Shown here: positions 23,985 to 34,184 of the stretch, piece after piece
Numbering within the stretch: the stretch's first letter is position 1
Layout of the letters: each line of letters starts with the position of its first letter
Source of the DNA: Chitiniphilus shinanonensis DSM 23277
GTDB lineage: Bacteria; Pseudomonadota; Gammaproteobacteria; Burkholderiales; Chitinibacteraceae
Direction of reading: 5' to 3'
Length of the DNA: 64,000 nucleotides
Assembly (NCBI RefSeq): GCF_000374805.1
Contig: NZ_KB895350.1
Location: 1 to 64,000 of the forward strand
Notes under the pieces: generated by a model
The model's database searches: none
Seen by the model: only the letters and a program-made list of their open reading frames with translations
What the model was told of the DNA's origin: nothing
Translations under genes and position numbers: made by a program

Positions 23985-24734
23985 ATGAGCATGCTCTCAC
24001 CCATCCCCGTTCGTGAAATTGGCCTTAAGCACCTCCGACAGGCGTGTTCCAGCTGTAGCCTGCGCGAGTTGTGCCTGCCCCTCGGACTGTCGCCCGAAGA
24101 AATGCATGCCGTGGATGCCCTGGTATCCCAGGGCAAGCCGATCAAGCGCGGAGAAGCGCTCTACCGCGCCGGCGAACCGTTCCGCTCCCTGTTTGCCGTC
24201 CGGCTGGGCTTCTTCAAGACCAGCGTCGTCTCGGAAGACGGCCGGGAACAGGTGACGGGCTTTCACATGACCGGCGACCTGATCGGCCTCGACGCGGTCA
24301 GCACGGATTTCCATACCTGCGATTCGATCGCGCTCGAAGATAGCGAAGTCTGCGAACTGCCGTTTTCGGATATGGAAGAACTGGCCCGCAAGATTCCGTC
24401 GCTCCAGCATCACTTCTACAAGGTGATGAGCCGCGAGATCGTTCGGGATCACGGTGTGATGCTGCTGCTTGGCAATATGAAGGCCGAAGAACGCATTGCG
24501 GCGTTCCTGCTCAACCTTTCCCAACGCTTTGCCCTGCGTGGCTACTCGTCGTCGAGCTTCCATCTGCGGATGACGCGCGAGGAGATCGGCAGCTATCTTG
24601 GTCTCAAGCTGGAAACGGTGAGTCGTACCCTGTCCAAGTTCCAGGATCAGGGCTTCATCAAGGTGCAGAACCGCCTGATCGAGCTGATCGACCAGGACGC
24701 GCTGCGCCATCTCGTCAGTAACTGCCCGGGGTGA
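23985..24734 (+). CDS. fnr: Fnr-type anaerobic transcription regulator
   Basis: The 249-residue Crp-family regulator carries the four cluster-ligand cysteines of oxygen-sensing FNR: C21, C24 and C30 at the N-terminus (CSSCSLREL) and C112 in FHTCDS. A cyclic-nucleotide-like domain and a C-terminal helix-turn-helix follow (TREEIGSYLGLKLETVSRTL) with the E-xx-SR recognition residues that read TTGAT. The ATG at 23985 starts MSMLSP; the ATG two codons later is an equal alternative. The next gene overlaps its stop codon by four bases. Confidence 0.93.
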   Translation: MSMLSPIPVREIGLKHLRQACSSCSLRELCLPLGLSPEEMHAVDALVSQGKPIKRGEALYRAGEPFRSLFAVRLGFFKTSVVSEDGREQVTGFHMTGDLIGLDAVSTDFHTCDSIALEDSEVCELPFSDMEELARKIPSLQHHFYKVMSREIVRDHGVMLLLGNMKAEERIAAFLLNLSQRFALRGYSSSSFHLRMTREEIGSYLGLKLETVSRTLSKFQDQGFIKVQNRLIELIDQDALRHLVSNCPG

Positions 24735-25378
24735 TCGACATGGCTGGCCCAGTTGGTTTACTCGCGCCGGCCGATCTGCTCCCCAGGCTGCTGGCGCGCC
24801 TGACACAAGCTCCACCGCTGGCCTTTGCGGCCGATGAACTTCCCCCTGCCCTGCCCCCTGGGCTGGTGGTACTGGATGCCACCTGCACCTTGCAGACACT
24901 TCCCCAGCGTCTGGACGCCTTGAGCCGCTCGGGCGTCCAACTGGTCGACTTCCATTTGCTGTTCGATCACCCCGTGGCCGAACAATATGGCTGGATGATC
25001 GCAGCGGGTGGCACTGCCGCGGCACTCGACCAAGCCGCCGCCTGGCTCGACCGGCTGGCCCCCGTCCCTTCGGGCTGGCTGCGTGCCGGCGCACCGGGCG
25101 CGGGCTGCCTGTTCGGCCAGCTCGCCACCTTCTGGACGCAACAGCAAAGCGACACCATCCAGTGGCTGTCGGAACGCGGCCCGCACGGCGTGGCCATGTT
25201 CGACCCGGCCAGTTGGCAGGCACAGGCCGGCAAGTATGTGCCGGCTGCCATCCAGGCCGCGCAGAATTATCTGATGCTGGAGGCCGCCAGTAACCCGGAC
25301 GCCTCGACGGCCCTCAGCCCCGCCTCGATCCTCTGTCGCACCTTGCTCGCCAGCGTCCATACGCCGTCCGCCAGCTGA
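24731..25378 (+). CDS. uncharacterised protein co-translated with Fnr
   Basis: The 215-residue product starts with GTG at 24731 overlapping the fnr stop (GTGA). I recognise no firm family. The middle part (GVQLVDFHLLFDHPVAEQYGWMI through GAPGAGCLFGQLATFW) recalls the linker region of the 6-phosphogluconate/3-hydroxyisobutyrate dehydrogenase fold, where DAxVSGG, MIGG and GxGH appear in order. There is no Rossmann NAD-binding domain before it. If the resemblance is real this is a remnant or non-enzymatic relative. The tight overlap suggests regulated co-expression with fnr. Confidence 0.6.
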   Translation: MIDMAGPVGLLAPADLLPRLLARLTQAPPLAFAADELPPALPPGLVVLDATCTLQTLPQRLDALSRSGVQLVDFHLLFDHPVAEQYGWMIAAGGTAAALDQAAAWLDRLAPVPSGWLRAGAPGAGCLFGQLATFWTQQQSDTIQWLSERGPHGVAMFDPASWQAQAGKYVPAAIQAAQNYLMLEAASNPDASTALSPASILCRTLLASVHTPSAS

Positions 25379-25392
25379 AATCCGGACAAAAA

Positions 25393-25414
25393 AAGAGCGG
25401 CCAAGGCCGCTCTT
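25393..25414 (-). terminator. bidirectional hairpin, terminator of phaP
   Basis: A 10-bp perfect stem AAGAGCGGCC / GGCCGCTCTT with loop AA lies between convergent genes. The A-run at 25388-25394 gives a T-run on the minus strand, making it the phasin terminator. On the plus strand it also follows the Fnr-linked gene. Confidence 0.85.
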
Positions 25415-25441
25415 CAAGGGGACGTATGCTTGGTTGCCAGA

Positions 25442-25996
25442 TCAGGCGGCCTTGCGACGCACCGCCGCCTTGGCGGTCTGCTCGGCGCCGGTCACAGCGG
25501 CCTTGGCAAAATCGGAAGCCAGCTTCTGGGTGGTCTTGGCCACGTTGTCGTAGGTGCTGGCGGCCGATTCCACCGCGTTGCGCAGCACGGTCACTGCCGC
25601 GCCAGCGCCGTTGGGGGCGGCTTCGATGGCTTGATCCAGCGTGCTGATCAGGTTCTTGTTGAAAGTCAGCACTTGCTCTTCGAGCAGCTTGGACAGTTCA
25701 TGCTGGGTGGCACTGGCGGCGTCGAACACCGAGCGGGCCACGTCCAGGGTCTTGTCCACCGTGGGTTGAGCCAGTTGGCGTTGCAGGTCGACCAGACCCT
25801 GCACGTCCTTCACTTCGGCCAGGGCCTTGGTGGTCTGGGCGTGTTCGGACAGCAGGTCACGTGCCACGCCCAGTTGCAGGGCAACCAGACGTTCGACACT
25901 GCTCAGCGCGATTTGCGACAGGCGCAGGGACTTTTCCAGGTTGGCTTGGCTGGCTTCGGCAAATTGGGAAGCATTGAATTGGGGAACGTTGAACAT
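25442..25996 (-). CDS. phaP: phasin (PHA granule protein)
   Basis: The 184-residue protein is all-helical by composition, with the phasin pattern of an FNVPQFNASQFAEASQANLEKSLRLSQIALSS N-terminus and an Ala/Lys-rich C-terminus (KAAVTGAEQTAKAAVRRKAA). Phasins coat polyhydroxyalkanoate granules and limit their size. A PhaM-like gene at 32.4 kb fits the same storage system. The start at 25996 has a GGAGAA ribosome binding site; an in-frame ATG at 26098 is less likely. Confidence 0.9.
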   Translation of the reverse strand: MFNVPQFNASQFAEASQANLEKSLRLSQIALSSVERLVALQLGVARDLLSEHAQTTKALAEVKDVQGLVDLQRQLAQPTVDKTLDVARSVFDAASATQHELSKLLEEQVLTFNKNLISTLDQAIEAAPNGAGAAVTVLRNAVESAASTYDNVAKTTQKLASDFAKAAVTGAEQTAKAAVRRKAA

Positions 25997-26125
25997 GAGT
26001 TTCTCCGTTGATATTTGATTGTGCATCGCAACATCCGCAATTGTTGGGATGCCCCCGATAGAAGTCAAGGTTGTTTTTGTGCGCCGCACCATTTCCATGA
26101 CAAACGGTAGAAACGGGCAAACAAA

Positions 26126-26145
26126 AAGGCAGCCGAAGCTGCCTT
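26126..26145 (-). terminator. rho-independent terminator of yjfB
   Basis: Stem AAGGCAGC / GCTGCCTT with CGAA loop, followed on the minus strand by five T. Confidence 0.85.
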
Positions 26146-26167
26146 GATGATGCGTGGAAGGAACCGA

Positions 26168-26353
26168 TCAGGCCCGGACGTCCACGTTCTGGCCCAGGTT
26201 GGGCGGGTTGACGGTAGCCGGCTGCGGCACCGCCTGCAGCAACGACATCACGCTCTGCTGCTGGATGTCCAGGGATTTGCGCAGGACATTATTGGCCACG
26301 GCAGCCTGCGCCGGCTCCGCGTTGCTCGCAGCATTCACCAGTGAAATGTCCAT
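26168..26353 (-). CDS. YjfB-family small protein
   Basis: The 61-residue product matches the YjfB putative motility protein family: MDISLVNAAS start, an Ala-rich helix, LDIQQQSVMSLLQAVP in the middle, and a Pro/Asn-rich tail (PPNLGQNVDVRA). Function is not established. The start at 26353 has a GGAGG ribosome binding site. It is divergent from dnaE and is followed by a good terminator. Confidence 0.85.
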   Translation of the reverse strand: MDISLVNAASNAEPAQAAVANNVLRKSLDIQQQSVMSLLQAVPQPATVNPPNLGQNVDVRA

Positions 26354-26448
26354 GGATAAGCCTCCTCTGATACGTCTTCTGTAACCATACGCCGCACCAG
26401 CCACTGCTGGCAAGGCCGCCAGGCCGGTCTGCCCGCCGCCCGCTGGGG

Positions 26449-26454
26449 TAGAAT
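26449..26454 (+). promoter_or_regulatory. candidate -10 of dnaE close to the start codon
   Basis: TAGAAT lies only six bases before the dnaE ATG at 26461. If this -10 is used, transcription would begin at about the A of ATG, giving a leaderless message. No Shine-Dalgarno is visible. No strong -35 is seen. Confidence 0.35.
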
Positions 26455-26460
26455 GCGCGG

Positions 26461-29400
26461 ATGAAATCGCCTGCCTTCATCCATCTCCGCCTGCATTCCG
26501 AATTCTCCGTCGTCGACGGCATCGTCCGCATCGACGACGCCGTGGAGCGCGCCAAGGCGCTGGGCCAGCCCGCGCTGGGCGTCTCGGATCTGATGAACCT
26601 GTTCGGCATGGTCAAGCAGTACAAGGCCTGCCGCAGCGCCGGCATCAAGCCCATCGTCGGCGTCGATGCCTGGGTCGAGAACGAAGAGGACCGGGAAAAG
26701 CCCTTCCGGGTGCTGCTGATCGCCAAGAATCGCGCCGGCTACGGCCGGCTGTGCGAGCTGCTGACCGAGGCCTATCGCCTGAACCAGTACCGCGAGCGCG
26801 CAGAACTGAAGAAGGAATGGCTGGCCGCCAAATCCAACGCCGACCTGATCTGCCTGTCCGGCGCGCACCTGGGCGAAATCGGCCAGTTGCTGGGCAATGG
26901 CAACTACGATGGCGCCCGCCACGCTGCGCAATGGTGGGCGGCGCGCTTCCCCGGCAACTTCTACCTGGAGCTGCAACGCACCGGCCGCAGCGATTGCGAG
27001 CCCTCGGTGCAGGGTCACCTGGACATCGCCTCCGACCTCGATCTGCCGGTGGTCGCCACGCATCCGGTGCAGTTCATGGAACGCGCCGATTTCAAGGCGC
27101 ACGAGGCGCGCGTCTGCATCGCCGAAGGCTTCGTCGTGGGCGACAAGCGCCGCCCGCGCAACTTCACCGAGGAACAGTATTTCAAGACGCCGGACGAGAT
27201 GGCCGAACTGTTCGCCGACGTGCCAGAGGCGCTGGAGAACTCGGTGCAGATCGCGCGGCGCTGCAATGTGCACGTCCAGCTGGGCAAGAACTACCTGCCC
27301 GACTTCCCCACGCCGGACGGCATGACGCTGGACGACTTCCTGGTGCACGAGGCCAAGGCCGGCCTGGAGCGACGCCTGGCCCAGCTCTATCCCGATCCGG
27401 CACAGCGCGACGCGGAGCGCCCCCGCTACCAGGAACGGTTGAAGTTCGAAACCGACACCATCATCCAGATGGGTTTCCCCGGCTACTTCCTGATCGTGGC
27501 GGACTTCATCGTCTGGGCCAAGCACAACGGCTGCCCGGTCGGGCCGGGCCGGGGCTCGGGCGCGGGTTCACTGGTGGCGTACAGCCTGGGCATCACCGAT
27601 ATCGATCCGACCGCCTACGCCCTGCTGTTCGAGCGCTTCCTCAACCCGGAGCGGGTGTCGATGCCCGACTTCGACATCGACTTCTGCCAGGACAACCGCT
27701 GGCGCGTGATCGAATACGTGCGCGAGAAATACGGCGCCGAGGCCGTCAGCCAGATCGCCACCTTCGGCACCATGGCCGCCAAGGCCGTGGTGCGCGACGT
27801 GGGGCGCGTGCTCGATCTGCCCTATATGTTCTGCGACGGGCTGTCGAAGATGATCCCGGCGGCACCCGGCAAGCAGTATTCGCTGGACGACGCGGTGGAG
27901 ATGGTGCCCGAACTGGCCGAGCGCGTGCGCAACGAGGACGAGGTCAAGGAACTGTGGGAGCTGGCCAAGAAGCTCGAGGGCCTCACCCGCAACATCGGCA
28001 TGCACGCCGGTGGCGTGCTGATCGCGCCGGGCCAGATCACCGACTTCTGCCCGGTCTACCTGGCGTCGGCCGCCGATGCCTCGCCGGTTTCGATGCTGGA
28101 CAAGGACGACGTCGAGCAGATCGGCCTGGTGAAGTTCGACTTTCTGGGCCTGCGCAACCTGACCATCATCGAGCTGGCGCTCGAATACATCGAACGGCAG
28201 ACCGGCCAGCGATTGGATCTGATGAGCCTGGGCTTCGAGGATCAGGCCGCGTACCAGGTATTCCGCGACGGCAACACCACCGCCGTGTTCCAGGTCGAAT
28301 CGGACGGCATGAAACGCCTGCTGGAGAAGCTCCAGCCCGACCGCTTCGAAGACATCATCGCCGTGCTGGCGCTCTACCGCCCCGGCCCGTTGGGCTCGGG
28401 CATGGTCGATACCTTCATCAACCGCAAGAAGGGGCTGGAAGCCGTCGACTACTTCCACCCCGACCTCACCGCCTGCCTGGACCCGACCTACGGCGTCATC
28501 GTGTACCAGGAACAGGTGATGCAGATCTCGCAGATCATCGGCGGCTACACACTGGGCGGCGCCGACATGCTGCGGCGGGCCATGGGCAAGAAGAAGCCGG
28601 AGGAGATGGCCAAGCACCGCGCGACCATCGCCGAGGGCGCGGCCAAGAAAGGCTACGATCCCGCGCTGGCCGAGCATCTGTTCGACCTGATGACCAAGTT
28701 CGCCGAGTACGGCTTCAACAAGTCGCACACGGCCGCCTACGCGGTGGTCAGCTATCACACCGCCTGGCTCAAGGCTCACCACACCGCCGCCTTCATGGCG
28801 GCGACCATGAGCTCGGAACTGGACAACACCGACCAGCTCAAGGTGTTCTACGACGACTGCGTCGAGAAGAACCGGCTCAAGATCCTGCCGCCGGACGTCA
28901 ACGCCAGCTTCTATCGCTTCGTGCCGGTGGGCCAGCGCGAGATCCGCTACGCGCTGGGCGCGGTCAAGGGCGTGGGTGAAAGCGCCGTGAACATGATCGT
29001 CGCCGAACGCGAAGCCAACGGCCCGTTCACCGACCTGTACGACTTCTGCCGCCGCACCGACAAGAAGGAAGTGAACAAGCGGGTGATCGAGGCGCTGATC
29101 CGCGGCGGCGCGTTCGACGCCATCGACGGCCACCGCGCGCGCCTGCTGGCCAACGTGGAACAGGCGATGAGCCTGGCCGAGACCGAAGCGGCCAACGTCA
29201 ACCAGGGCAGCCTGTTCGACGTGTTCGAGCCGTCGGCCGTGCCGACGGTGGAGATCATCGAAGTGCCGCTGTGGGACGACAAGATCAAGCTGGCCGAGGA
29301 AAAGTCGGCTATCGGCTTCTACCTGTCCGGCCACCCGTTCGACGCCCACGCCCGCGGCATCCGCAGCTTCCTCAAGACCCGGCTGGATCGACTGGAGCCG

Positions 29401-29898
29401 CGCAAGGAATTGCAGTACCTGGCGGGCATCGTCTCGGGCATCCGCATCAAGAACGGCGAGCGCGGCCGCATGGCGTTCGTCACCCTGGACGACGGCAACG
29501 CGCGACTGGAAGTGTCGTTGTTCTCCGAGGTGTTCGAGGAGAACCGCACCAAGCTCAAGGACGACACCTTGCTGATGGTGCTGGGCAAGGTCAGCGAAGA
29601 CCGCTTCAACGGCGGCCTGCGCGTGGTGGCCGACGCGGTGATGGACGTTGCCGAGGCCCGCAGCCAGTTCGCCCGCGCGCTGTCGATCACCCTCAACGGC
29701 AATGCCGACGCCGGCAAGCTGCAAAGCCTGCTGTCCAGCCATACTGGCGGCCGCTGTCCGGTGGAGATCGACTACCGCACCGATGGCGCGCAATGCCAGT
29801 TGCGCCTGCCGGACGAGTGGCGCGTCACCCTGCACGAGGAATTGATCGATACGCTGAAGCAGGGCTTCGGCGCCGACAGCATCAACGTGCGCTTCTGA
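26461..29898 (+). CDS. dnaE: DNA polymerase III subunit alpha
   Basis: The 1145-residue polymerase is the replicative DnaE of the C family. An N-terminal PHP domain (HLRLHSEFSVVDGIV, with metal-binding residues partly altered as in proteobacteria) leads. The catalytic aspartates are in PDFDIDFCQDNR near 400-412. The palm segment GRGSGAGSLVAYSLGITDIDP and the fingers follow, and an OB fold lies at about 990-1060. It is slightly shorter than the roughly 1160 residues of E. coli. The start at 26461 is the first ATG and gives the expected MKSPAFIHLRLHSEFS. Confidence 0.97.
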   Translation: MKSPAFIHLRLHSEFSVVDGIVRIDDAVERAKALGQPALGVSDLMNLFGMVKQYKACRSAGIKPIVGVDAWVENEEDREKPFRVLLIAKNRAGYGRLCELLTEAYRLNQYRERAELKKEWLAAKSNADLICLSGAHLGEIGQLLGNGNYDGARHAAQWWAARFPGNFYLELQRTGRSDCEPSVQGHLDIASDLDLPVVATHPVQFMERADFKAHEARVCIAEGFVVGDKRRPRNFTEEQYFKTPDEMAELFADVPEALENSVQIARRCNVHVQLGKNYLPDFPTPDGMTLDDFLVHEAKAGLERRLAQLYPDPAQRDAERPRYQERLKFETDTIIQMGFPGYFLIVADFIVWAKHNGCPVGPGRGSGAGSLVAYSLGITDIDPTAYALLFERFLNPERVSMPDFDIDFCQDNRWRVIEYVREKYGAEAVSQIATFGTMAAKAVVRDVGRVLDLPYMFCDGLSKMIPAAPGKQYSLDDAVEMVPELAERVRNEDEVKELWELAKKLEGLTRNIGMHAGGVLIAPGQITDFCPVYLASAADASPVSMLDKDDVEQIGLVKFDFLGLRNLTIIELALEYIERQTGQRLDLMSLGFEDQAAYQVFRDGNTTAVFQVESDGMKRLLEKLQPDRFEDIIAVLALYRPGPLGSGMVDTFINRKKGLEAVDYFHPDLTACLDPTYGVIVYQEQVMQISQIIGGYTLGGADMLRRAMGKKKPEEMAKHRATIAEGAAKKGYDPALAEHLFDLMTKFAEYGFNKSHTAAYAVVSYHTAWLKAHHTAAFMAATMSSELDNTDQLKVFYDDCVEKNRLKILPPDVNASFYRFVPVGQREIRYALGAVKGVGESAVNMIVAEREANGPFTDLYDFCRRTDKKEVNKRVIEALIRGGAFDAIDGHRARLLANVEQAMSLAETEAANVNQGSLFDVFEPSAVPTVEIIEVPLWDDKIKLAEEKSAIGFYLSGHPFDAHARGIRSFLKTRLDRLEPRKELQYLAGIVSGIRIKNGERGRMAFVTLDDGNARLEVSLFSEVFEENRTKLKDDTLLMVLGKVSEDRFNGGLRVVADAVMDVAEARSQFARALSITLNGNADAGKLQSLLSSHTGGRCPVEIDYRTDGAQCQLRLPDEWRVTLHEELIDTLKQGFGADSINVRF

Positions 29899-29908
29899 TC
29901 CCGTCATA

Positions 29909-29934
29909 CCGCCAGGGCATCCGCGCCCTGGCGG
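29909..29934 (+). terminator. hairpin downstream of dnaE
   Basis: A 10-bp perfect stem CCGCCAGGGC / GCCCTGGCGG with a 6-nt loop begins 11 bases after the dnaE stop. There is no T-run, so its terminator activity is uncertain. Confidence 0.5.
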
Positions 29935-30119
29935 CACCTACCCACCAATCCACGCCCTTCCTCTCATCCAGGCCACCCGCGCTTCAAGCGCCCTCATCCG
30001 GCAAAACCCTAGCTTGTATTCGCCCCATCCGCCGTCCAGCATTCTTGAGAAACCACTTGAACTTCTGTCGCGTGCCGGTCATCTGACACGCTTTTTCAAA
30101 CGGCGATGAGGACATCCCC

Positions 30120-32390
<2,271 letters not shown>

Positions 32391-32401
32391 GGAGCGATGT
32401 C

Positions 32402-32665
32402 ATGAGCGAATTCAACCCCAACGATCCGTTCGGCTTTTTCAACCAGTTCTGGAAGCCGGGCAGCGCCAACCCGTTCATGCCGCCGCTGACCGAAGAGGAA
32501 ATCGACCGCAAGATCATCGAGATGCGCACCATCGAGCAGTGGCTGACCATGCAGATCGGCATGTTGCAGATGACGGTCAAGACACTGGAACTGCAAAAGG
32601 CCGGCCTGTCCGCGTTCAAGCAGGGTCTGGAACCAAAGGGCGGCGATCAAGACGAACGCGGATGA
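32402..32665 (+). CDS. phaM: PhaM-like PHA granule regulatory protein
   Basis: The 87-residue product has the core of the PhaM family: PPLTEEEIDRKIIEMRTIEQWL followed by MLQMTVKTLELQKAGLSAFKQ. PhaM binds PHA synthase and DNA and helps place granules in Cupriavidus. The C-terminal Lys/Ala-rich DNA-binding tail of the longer homologues is missing, so only the synthase-binding part may remain. AGGAG precedes the ATG. The stop overlaps the mltA start (ATGA). Confidence 0.72.
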   Translation: MSEFNPNDPFGFFNQFWKPGSANPFMPPLTEEEIDRKIIEMRTIEQWLTMQIGMLQMTVKTLELQKAGLSAFKQGLEPKGGDQDERG

Positions 32666-33834
32666 TTCGACACGCTCCTCGCCTGGCGCTGGTGGCGCTG
32701 CTGCTGACTCTGGCCGCCTGCACCACCACGCCCCCCGCTCCGCCGCCGGTCACGCCGACGCCGACTCCCACGCCCGCCCCGACGCCTACGCCGCATCCGG
32801 CATACCGGCCGGTGGCCTGGTCCGCGCTGCCCCAGGTGGCGGACGCCGACCTGGTCGCCGGCTTCGATGCCTGGCGTGGCGGTTGCCCCAAGGCGCGTAG
32901 CGCCACGCTCAAGGAGGTCTGCGCCGAAGCGCGCAGCCTGGCGCCGGACGCCACCACCATCCGCCGCTTCGTCGAGGGGCAGTTCACGCCGTATCAGCTG
33001 ATCAACCAGGACGGCACCGAGCAAGGCATGATCACCGGCTACTACGAGCCGGTGTACCCGGGCAGCCTGACCCGCACGGCGCAGGCCAATGTGCCGGTGT
33101 ATGGCCAGCCGGACGACCTGATCACCGTGGACCTGGCCGAGGTCTACCCGGAACTGAAGGGCAAGCGCCTGCGCGGTCGCCTGGAAGGGCGCCGGCTGGT
33201 GCCCTATCCCGACGCCGGCGCCATCCAGCGCGCGGGGCTCGAAGCACCGGTGCTGGCGTGGCTGACCGATCCGGTCGACCTGCAATTCATGCAGGTGCAG
33301 GGCTCGGGCCGGGTGAAGCTGGCCGACGGCAGCGAACTGCGCCTGGGCTATGCCGACCAGAACGGTCGCCCCTACAAGCCGGTGGGGCGCTGGCTGATCG
33401 AGCAGGGGCAGTTGCCCGCCAGCGGCGTGTCGATGCAGGCGATCCGCGCCTGGGCCAAGGCCAACCCGCAGCGCATGCCGGACCTGCTGGCCAGCAACCC
33501 CAGCTTCGTGTTCTTCCGCACGCTGCCGGCGTCGGACGACGGCCCCATCGGCGCGCAGGGCGTGCCGCTCACGGCGGGCTACAGCCTGGCGATCGATCCG
33601 CGCACCGTGCCGCTGGGCAGCCTGATGTTCATCGATACCACGCGACCGAACGACCGCGCCCCGTTGCAGCGCGTGATGGCGGCGCAGGACACCGGCGGCG
33701 CCATCGCCGGCCGGGTGCGCGCGGACTTCTTCTGGGGCAAGGGCGATGCCGCCGGCGAACTGGCCGGACGGATGAAGCAGGACGGCCGGCTGTGGCTGCT
33801 ATGGCCCAAGGACGCGCCGCCGCCCGGAGACTGA
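32662..33834 (+). CDS. mltA: membrane-bound lytic murein transglycosylase A
   Basis: The 390-residue lipoprotein (lipobox LAAC, C20) has a Pro/Thr linker of PT repeats, then the MltA domain (GMITGYYEPVYPGS near 120, and QFMQVQGSGRVKL near 210) and the C-terminal 3D domain, named for three conserved aspartates (AIDPRTVPLGSLMFIDT, AAQDTGGAI). It cleaves glycan strands at the outer membrane inner face. The ATG at 32662 overlaps the phaM stop and gives a proper lipoprotein signal. Confidence 0.93.
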   Translation: MIRHAPRLALVALLLTLAACTTTPPAPPPVTPTPTPTPAPTPTPHPAYRPVAWSALPQVADADLVAGFDAWRGGCPKARSATLKEVCAEARSLAPDATTIRRFVEGQFTPYQLINQDGTEQGMITGYYEPVYPGSLTRTAQANVPVYGQPDDLITVDLAEVYPELKGKRLRGRLEGRRLVPYPDAGAIQRAGLEAPVLAWLTDPVDLQFMQVQGSGRVKLADGSELRLGYADQNGRPYKPVGRWLIEQGQLPASGVSMQAIRAWAKANPQRMPDLLASNPSFVFFRTLPASDDGPIGAQGVPLTAGYSLAIDPRTVPLGSLMFIDTTRPNDRAPLQRVMAAQDTGGAIAGRVRADFFWGKGDAAGELAGRMKQDGRLWLLWPKDAPPPGD

Positions 33835-33867
33835 GCGGCTTCGCGTTCCGCCGTTGCTCGTGCACCA

Positions 33868-33983
33868 GGAGCGGCTGACAAAACCCAGCGAAGCGATCCT
33901 GGCAAGAAGCGCGAAACGCAGACAGTACAAGTGGTATGGCAAGTGAGCGCGACGTCGCCAGGAGGGTTTTGTCAGCCGCTCCA
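33868..33983. repeat. dispersed repeat with perfect 19-bp terminal inverted repeats (copy 2)
   Basis: The ends GGAGCGGCTGACAAAACCC (33868-33886) and its exact reverse complement (33965-33983) bound a 116-bp element with no coding capacity. The interior matches the element at 6816-6920 in reverse orientation. Perfect inverted ends and small size fit a MITE or REP-type element. It lies between mltA and the trp leader. Confidence 0.8.
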
Positions 33984-34008
33984 AGCACGGCCGACGGCGG
34001 AGCGCGGT

Positions 34009-34014
34009 TGACCA
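34009..34014 (+). promoter_or_regulatory. possible -35 of the trp operon
   Basis: TTGACC stands about 64 bases before the leader ATG. The hexamer 17 bases on (34032-34037) is a poor -10, so the promoter is only suggested. Confidence 0.25.
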
Positions 34015-34077
34015 CCCCGCCCCGCTTGGGCAAGATGCGGGCTTATCTCAATCGCGTTTCCCCACTGTTCAATCATC

Positions 34078-34131
34078 ATGGCGTTCCACTCCACCGAAAT
34101 CTGGCTCGAATGGCGATGGCGTCGCTGGTAA
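34078..34131 (+). CDS. trpL: Trp-rich leader peptide upstream of trpE
   Basis: A 17-codon frame encodes MAFHSTEIWLEWRWRRW followed by TAA. Four of the last nine codons are TGG (positions 9, 12, 14 and 17), where a random frame would have almost none. It ends 53 bases before the trpE ATG. This is the arrangement of a tryptophan attenuator leader, where ribosome stalling on Trp codons senses charged tRNA-Trp. The last codons can pair with CCAGCCGAC just after the stop, giving a bulged hairpin. A T-run GTTTTT lies at 34160-34165, but I see no strong GC stem before it, so the terminator is unclear. No good Shine-Dalgarno precedes the ATG. Confidence 0.72.
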   Translation: MAFHSTEIWLEWRWRRW

Positions 34132-34184
34132 CCCTTCCAGCCGACCCTTATTCGCATTGATCCAGTTTTTCGTCAGGAGTCATC

